39,689 bases of DNA, from contig JAUCBJ010005551.1 in assembly GCA_032718475.1 (NCBI GenBank), forward strand, positions 1 to 39,689, given 5' to 3'. A model generated the notes under the pieces. It saw only the letters and a list, made by a program, of their open reading frames with translations. It did not search any database and was not told the origin of the DNA. Each line of letters starts with the position of its first letter. Within the stretch, counting starts at the first letter, position 1. The stretch comes from Nemertoderma westbladi (taxonomy: Eukaryota; Xenacoelomorpha; Nemertodermatida; Nemertodermatidae). Both the position numbers and the translations under genes were made by a program. Positions 38,881-39,689 of this stretch are shown piece after piece.

Positions 38881-39190
38881 CCTACTGCCAGACAGACAGT
38901 TGTACCTTACCTACTATACAGCTAAACGGCATATAAAGAGCACTAACTGAAACAATCTTCGAAATACTGCATTGGTAGGCAGGTAGGTACAAATTGCTAG
39001 CCATGTCTGACTGTACAAATTCTAATAACCAGAAATGAAACTATACTACTGTACTATATAAGGCATTGTAAAGTAGCCTACTGCGAAACAGACAGTTAGT
39101 ACCTTACCTACTATACAGCTAAACTGCATGTAAAGAGCACTAACGGAAACAATCTTCGAAATACTGCATTGGTAGGTAGGTACAAATTGA
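38866..39190. repeat. 196-bp tandem duplication
   Basis: GGCATTGTAAAGTAGCCTAC starts at 38866 and again at 39062. The following ~130 bp, including TACCTTACCTACTATACAGC and AATACTGCATTGGTAGG, is repeated with few changes. The first copy overlaps the presumed N-terminal end of the piggyBac transposase gene. Confidence 0.85.
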
Positions 39191-39210
39191 ATTGTACATA
39201 TTCTGGTTAT

Positions 39211-39609
39211 TTAACTATCCTCCATATCCCCTTGGAGCCCAGGGGCCCATATGTGGGCAACATATAAACACATACATCATATAAATCCACAGGGACACCA
39301 ATGTTTTTTATTGGTAAGAATACATAAAGGGGACATGTTAGTGGCTGGCTATATTTTTTCAACAATTACTCCCGATGTCACAATGACAATCTGTGATTTA
39401 TTACAACCATCTAAAAATCGGAAATCTATCCGCATAATTCGGCTGCTACCAACGGTGTAACCACCCCTTGCACAGTGGTAAAGTGTTTTTTTGGATGATT
39501 AACGGTCCCTTTAAATTTTAAAAACAAATCTGTTACGAACATTGTTGGTGCACAATACCCTCTAGAATTTGATGACCCATATATGGGCCTAGGGGTCTGA
39601 AAGACTTAA
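39211..39609. mobile_element. Candidate small TTAA element
   Basis: A 399-bp segment begins and ends with TTAA (39211-39214 and 39606-39609). Near each end, in inverted orientation, lies a similar block: CCCCTTGG, then GGGGCCCATATGTGGGC on the left, and the complement of CCCCTAGGCCCATATATGGG on the right. The very ends match poorly. It may be a short piggyBac-like non-autonomous element or coincidence of common TTAA sites with a palindrome. Confidence 0.35.
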
Positions 39610-39689
39610 CCAAATTAAACAAGTAATATAGTAAAATTCAAATACTGCATTTAATTATCATCTTCAACCATATCCATGGTTAAATTCAT

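Overview
The window is animal nuclear DNA, probably from a marine invertebrate. It has introns, no operons, and is dominated by BEL/Pao, LINE and piggyBac transposons. I cannot name the species. Host genes are few: one intact, intronless MFS transporter of the SLC18B1 type (12693-13985, +), a broken inverted paralogue of it (303-1601, -), and a broken intron-containing gene with an integrase core (19072-20706, +).

Layout: 1-2000 holds the transporter pseudogene and a short LINE 3' tail. 2028-6131 is a nested repeat region: a decayed LINE on the + strand is split by a 1.57 kb TTAA-flanked element with a 163-bp internal satellite, and a pair of inverted ~350-bp repeats lies around it. 7092-10950 is a nearly full-length LINE on the - strand (endonuclease plus reverse transcriptase, one frameshift, TAG-repeat 3' tail). 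11900-12340 has two more fragments of the same LINE family, followed by the intact transporter. 14273-18637 is a heavily mutated BEL/Pao element on the - strand, cut off inside its integrase. 18683-18818 holds short palindromic tandem repeats and a tRNA-like sequence.

20707-37085 is a second, much younger and very large BEL/Pao element on the - strand (16.4 kb). It has direct LTRs of 2.6 and 3.0 kb that differ at only about 16 sites counted by eye, a structured leader, a gag with long coiled coils, protease, RT, RNase H and integrase, and an extra reading frame between pol and the 3' LTR. A short sequence motif recurs at nine kinds of position across this element, in LTR, untranslated, gag and pol sequence, usually in linkers between domains and in different reading frames. 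The 3' LTR edge cuts the integrase-core gene after its second catalytic Asp. The 5' LTR edge cuts a piggyBac transposase pseudogene (37086-38880, -). The two flanks are therefore unrelated and no target-site duplication is visible.

Most promising for follow-up: the dispersed motif, the extra ORF and very long LTRs of the young BEL element, and the TTAA satellite-bearing element at 2872-4439. Everything comes from reading the sequence by eye; no alignment or database search was run.
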